A DNA stretch of 64,000 bases. Origin: Biformimicrobium ophioploci (lineage in GTDB: Bacteria; Pseudomonadota; Gammaproteobacteria; Pseudomonadales; Cellvibrionaceae). The number at the start of each line of letters is the position of its first letter. Position 1 is the first letter of the stretch. Below the pieces are notes generated by a model. It made no database searches. It was not told the DNA's origin and was given only the letters and a program-made list of their open reading frames with translations. Both the position numbers and the translations under genes were made by a program. The stretch is taken from the NCBI RefSeq assembly GCF_030270605.1, contig NZ_BSYJ01000002.1:310001-374000 (forward strand). Reading direction: 5' to 3'. Below are positions 62,690 through 64,000 of the stretch, piece after piece.

Positions 62690-63772
62690 TCAGAGCCCTT
62701 CTGAGATCATGCGGATTTCGTCACTGCCGCCGGGCAGGGAGAACAGGGTACCGTCGCGGGTGATTGTCACCGGACCTGAATAAATCTCGTCCAGGCCGTC
62801 CACAAATACCGCCTCCATAGCCGGCACGCGCAGTGGTGGCACCAGGTGGTACAGGGCCAGGTGGCCAACGCCGGCGCGCTGCGCACTTTCGGCGGCTTCG
62901 CTGGGGCTGGTGTGGTAATCCTGTATGTCATGCATCACCTTGGCGGCGATGGCGTTGCCGGTTTGCTTGCCGACTTTTCCGATAATGCCGACCAGCTTGC
63001 GTGACAGCGCCTCGTGCAGCAGCAGGTCGGCGCCTTTGGCGAAGTGCTCCAGGTTGGGCGACTGCACGGTATCGCCGCTGATCACCACACTGCGGCCGGC
63101 GTAGTCGAAGCGGTAGCCTACTGCCGGTTCCACGGGTGCGTGTTCAACGCGGAAGGCGGTGATGCGCAGCCCGTCACGGTCCCATATAACCTCGCCCACG
63201 CCGTCTGCGGGTACTGCAAACGGCTGCGCCACCATGCCTTTGCCGGACAGCGGTGCCACCGTATCCCCGTGGTGGTCGTGGCGGTACTGCATGTCCTGGG
63301 CGTAAGCCTGGTTGAAGCCCTCCACTACCTGCTGCACGCCTTCCGGGGCAAGCACCGGCAGGGGGCTGGTGTTGGCATTGCTGGCCCAGCGCAGGGTGGC
63401 CACTTCGCCGAGACCGTCGATATGATCGGAGTGGAAGTGGGTCAGCAGCACCGCATCAATCTCGCCGATGGGCAGGCGCATCATGCCGATGGTCTTGGCA
63501 CCGCCGCTGCCGGCATCCACCATCAGCAGGTTTTCGCCCGCCATCACCAGCAGGCAGGGGCCGGAGCGCTGCGGGTCGGCCATGGGGCTGCCAGCACCGC
63601 ACACGGCAACGTGCAGGCCATCACCCAGTTCTGCGAGGGTGTCGGCGGCCATCATCCGCGGCATGGCACGCTCCATCAGGACGGGCGCGATCTTTGCACG
63701 CTGGCTGAACAGAGCCAGAGCGGCGATGGCGATCACTCCAAGTCCCAGGATAATTTTTTTGTTCGTGTTCAT
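62690..63772 (-). CDS. MBL-fold metallo-hydrolase, membrane-anchored or exported
   Basis: 360 residues. An N-terminal hydrophobic segment (IILGLGVIAIAALALF) suggests export. The metallo-beta-lactamase motif HFHSDHIDGLGEV (HxHxDH) is followed by Asp in ISGDTVQSPN and His in ALYHLVPP, so both metal sites can form; the arrangement is like RNase Z or arylsulfatase-type MBL enzymes, not antibiotic-hydrolysing ones. ATG 63772 has AAAGGAG eight bases upstream and gives the signal segment; the longer frame from 63931 lacks support. Substrate unknown. Confidence 0.82.
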   Translation of the reverse strand: MNTNKKIILGLGVIAIAALALFSQRAKIAPVLMERAMPRMMAADTLAELGDGLHVAVCGAGSPMADPQRSGPCLLVMAGENLLMVDAGSGGAKTIGMMRLPIGEIDAVLLTHFHSDHIDGLGEVATLRWASNANTSPLPVLAPEGVQQVVEGFNQAYAQDMQYRHDHHGDTVAPLSGKGMVAQPFAVPADGVGEVIWDRDGLRITAFRVEHAPVEPAVGYRFDYAGRSVVISGDTVQSPNLEHFAKGADLLLHEALSRKLVGIIGKVGKQTGNAIAAKVMHDIQDYHTSPSEAAESAQRAGVGHLALYHLVPPLRVPAMEAVFVDGLDEIYSGPVTITRDGTLFSLPGGSDEIRMISEGL

Positions 63773-63951
63773 TGTGTGGCTCCTTTCGGCACTTCCAATG
63801 GCGGAATGATGCCAGCTGTGCACTTGTGCGCGCATCGCTTTACCTAATGTCACAAAGTATGCCACTATTTGGTCGAGAGTAAAAATACCAATAAAGCCGC
63901 TGCGGGGCCCGTTGCCGCCTGCGCAGTTCACTACCAGACCGGAGTAGCCCG

Positions 63952-64000
63952 ATGACCGAGCCCTATGTGATGTATGGAATCCCCGCTTCGCTGTATACCG
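63952..64000 (+). CDS. Probable glutathione S-transferase family protein, 3' partial
   Basis: Only 16 codons are in the window: MTEPYVMYGIPASLYT, resembling the N-terminal beta strand and substrate loop of glutathione S-transferase-like proteins. GGAG eight bases before ATG supports the start. The rest lies beyond the window edge, so the family call is tentative. Confidence 0.45.
   Translation, partial: MTEPYVMYGIPASLYT

Overview
The window is a 64 kb stretch of a gammaproteobacterial chromosome and is almost entirely core genes. Several features point to a marine Cellvibrionales-type bacterium close to Microbulbifer: the division and cell-wall cluster has the Pseudomonas/Cellvibrio order, the pilBCD-coaE-yacG order matches Pseudomonas, nuoC and nuoD are fused, and housekeeping genes look fairly GC-rich. 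This placement is inference from gene content and protein style, not from a marker-gene comparison. I saw no rRNA, tRNA, CRISPR array, insertion sequence or prophage.

Layout. 1-5042: the end of a gluzincin-type metallopeptidase, a P-type cation ATPase and a parvulin-type PPIase. 5406-26943: the division and cell wall (dcw) cluster, mraZ-rsmH-ftsL-ftsI-murE-murF-mraY-murD-ftsW-murG-murC-ftsQ-ftsA-ftsZ-lpxC, then an M23 peptidase and secA. Genes are tightly packed and often overlap as ATGA. ddlB and murB are missing. The cluster starts from a sigma70-type promoter overlapped by an array of seven GTGG repeats at about 10 bp period, a long version of the MraZ operator. 26983-28626: argJ and a MutT-like Nudix hydrolase. 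28630-33391 (minus): pilB-pilC-pilD-coaE-yacG. 33691-35350: two tandem type IV pilin genes, the first behind a sigma54-type promoter.

35370-39882: a solitary SOS-controlled imuA/sulA-like gene, dcd, an HI0933-type flavoprotein, two small proteins separated by a long palindromic repeat, a transglutaminase-like protein and a DUF350 membrane protein. 40012-40213: a probable unassigned structured RNA ending in a strong intrinsic terminator. 40250-42206: glutathione-dependent formaldehyde detoxification (fghA, adhC). 42479-44956: a TonB-dependent receptor. 45041-45499: a small helical, ferritin-like protein. 45615-60814 (minus): the complete complex I operon nuoA-B-CD-E-F-G-H-I-J-K-L-M-N. 61177-64000: an NRDE/TANGO2-type protein, a secreted protein of unknown function, an MBL-fold hydrolase and the first codons of a probable glutathione S-transferase.

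Working together: dcw genes supply peptidoglycan precursors and the divisome, with lpxC starting lipid A synthesis and secA driving export. The pil genes process, assemble and supply type IV pili. The nuo operon encodes proton-pumping NADH:ubiquinone oxidoreductase. No obvious new multi-gene defence or mobile system is visible. The most noteworthy signals are regulatory or small-scale: the seven-repeat MraZ box, the RNA at 40012-40213, the palindromic element at 38484-38563, the lone LexA-controlled imuA, tandem pilins of unlike base composition, and an FtsI whose SXN motif reads SSQ.
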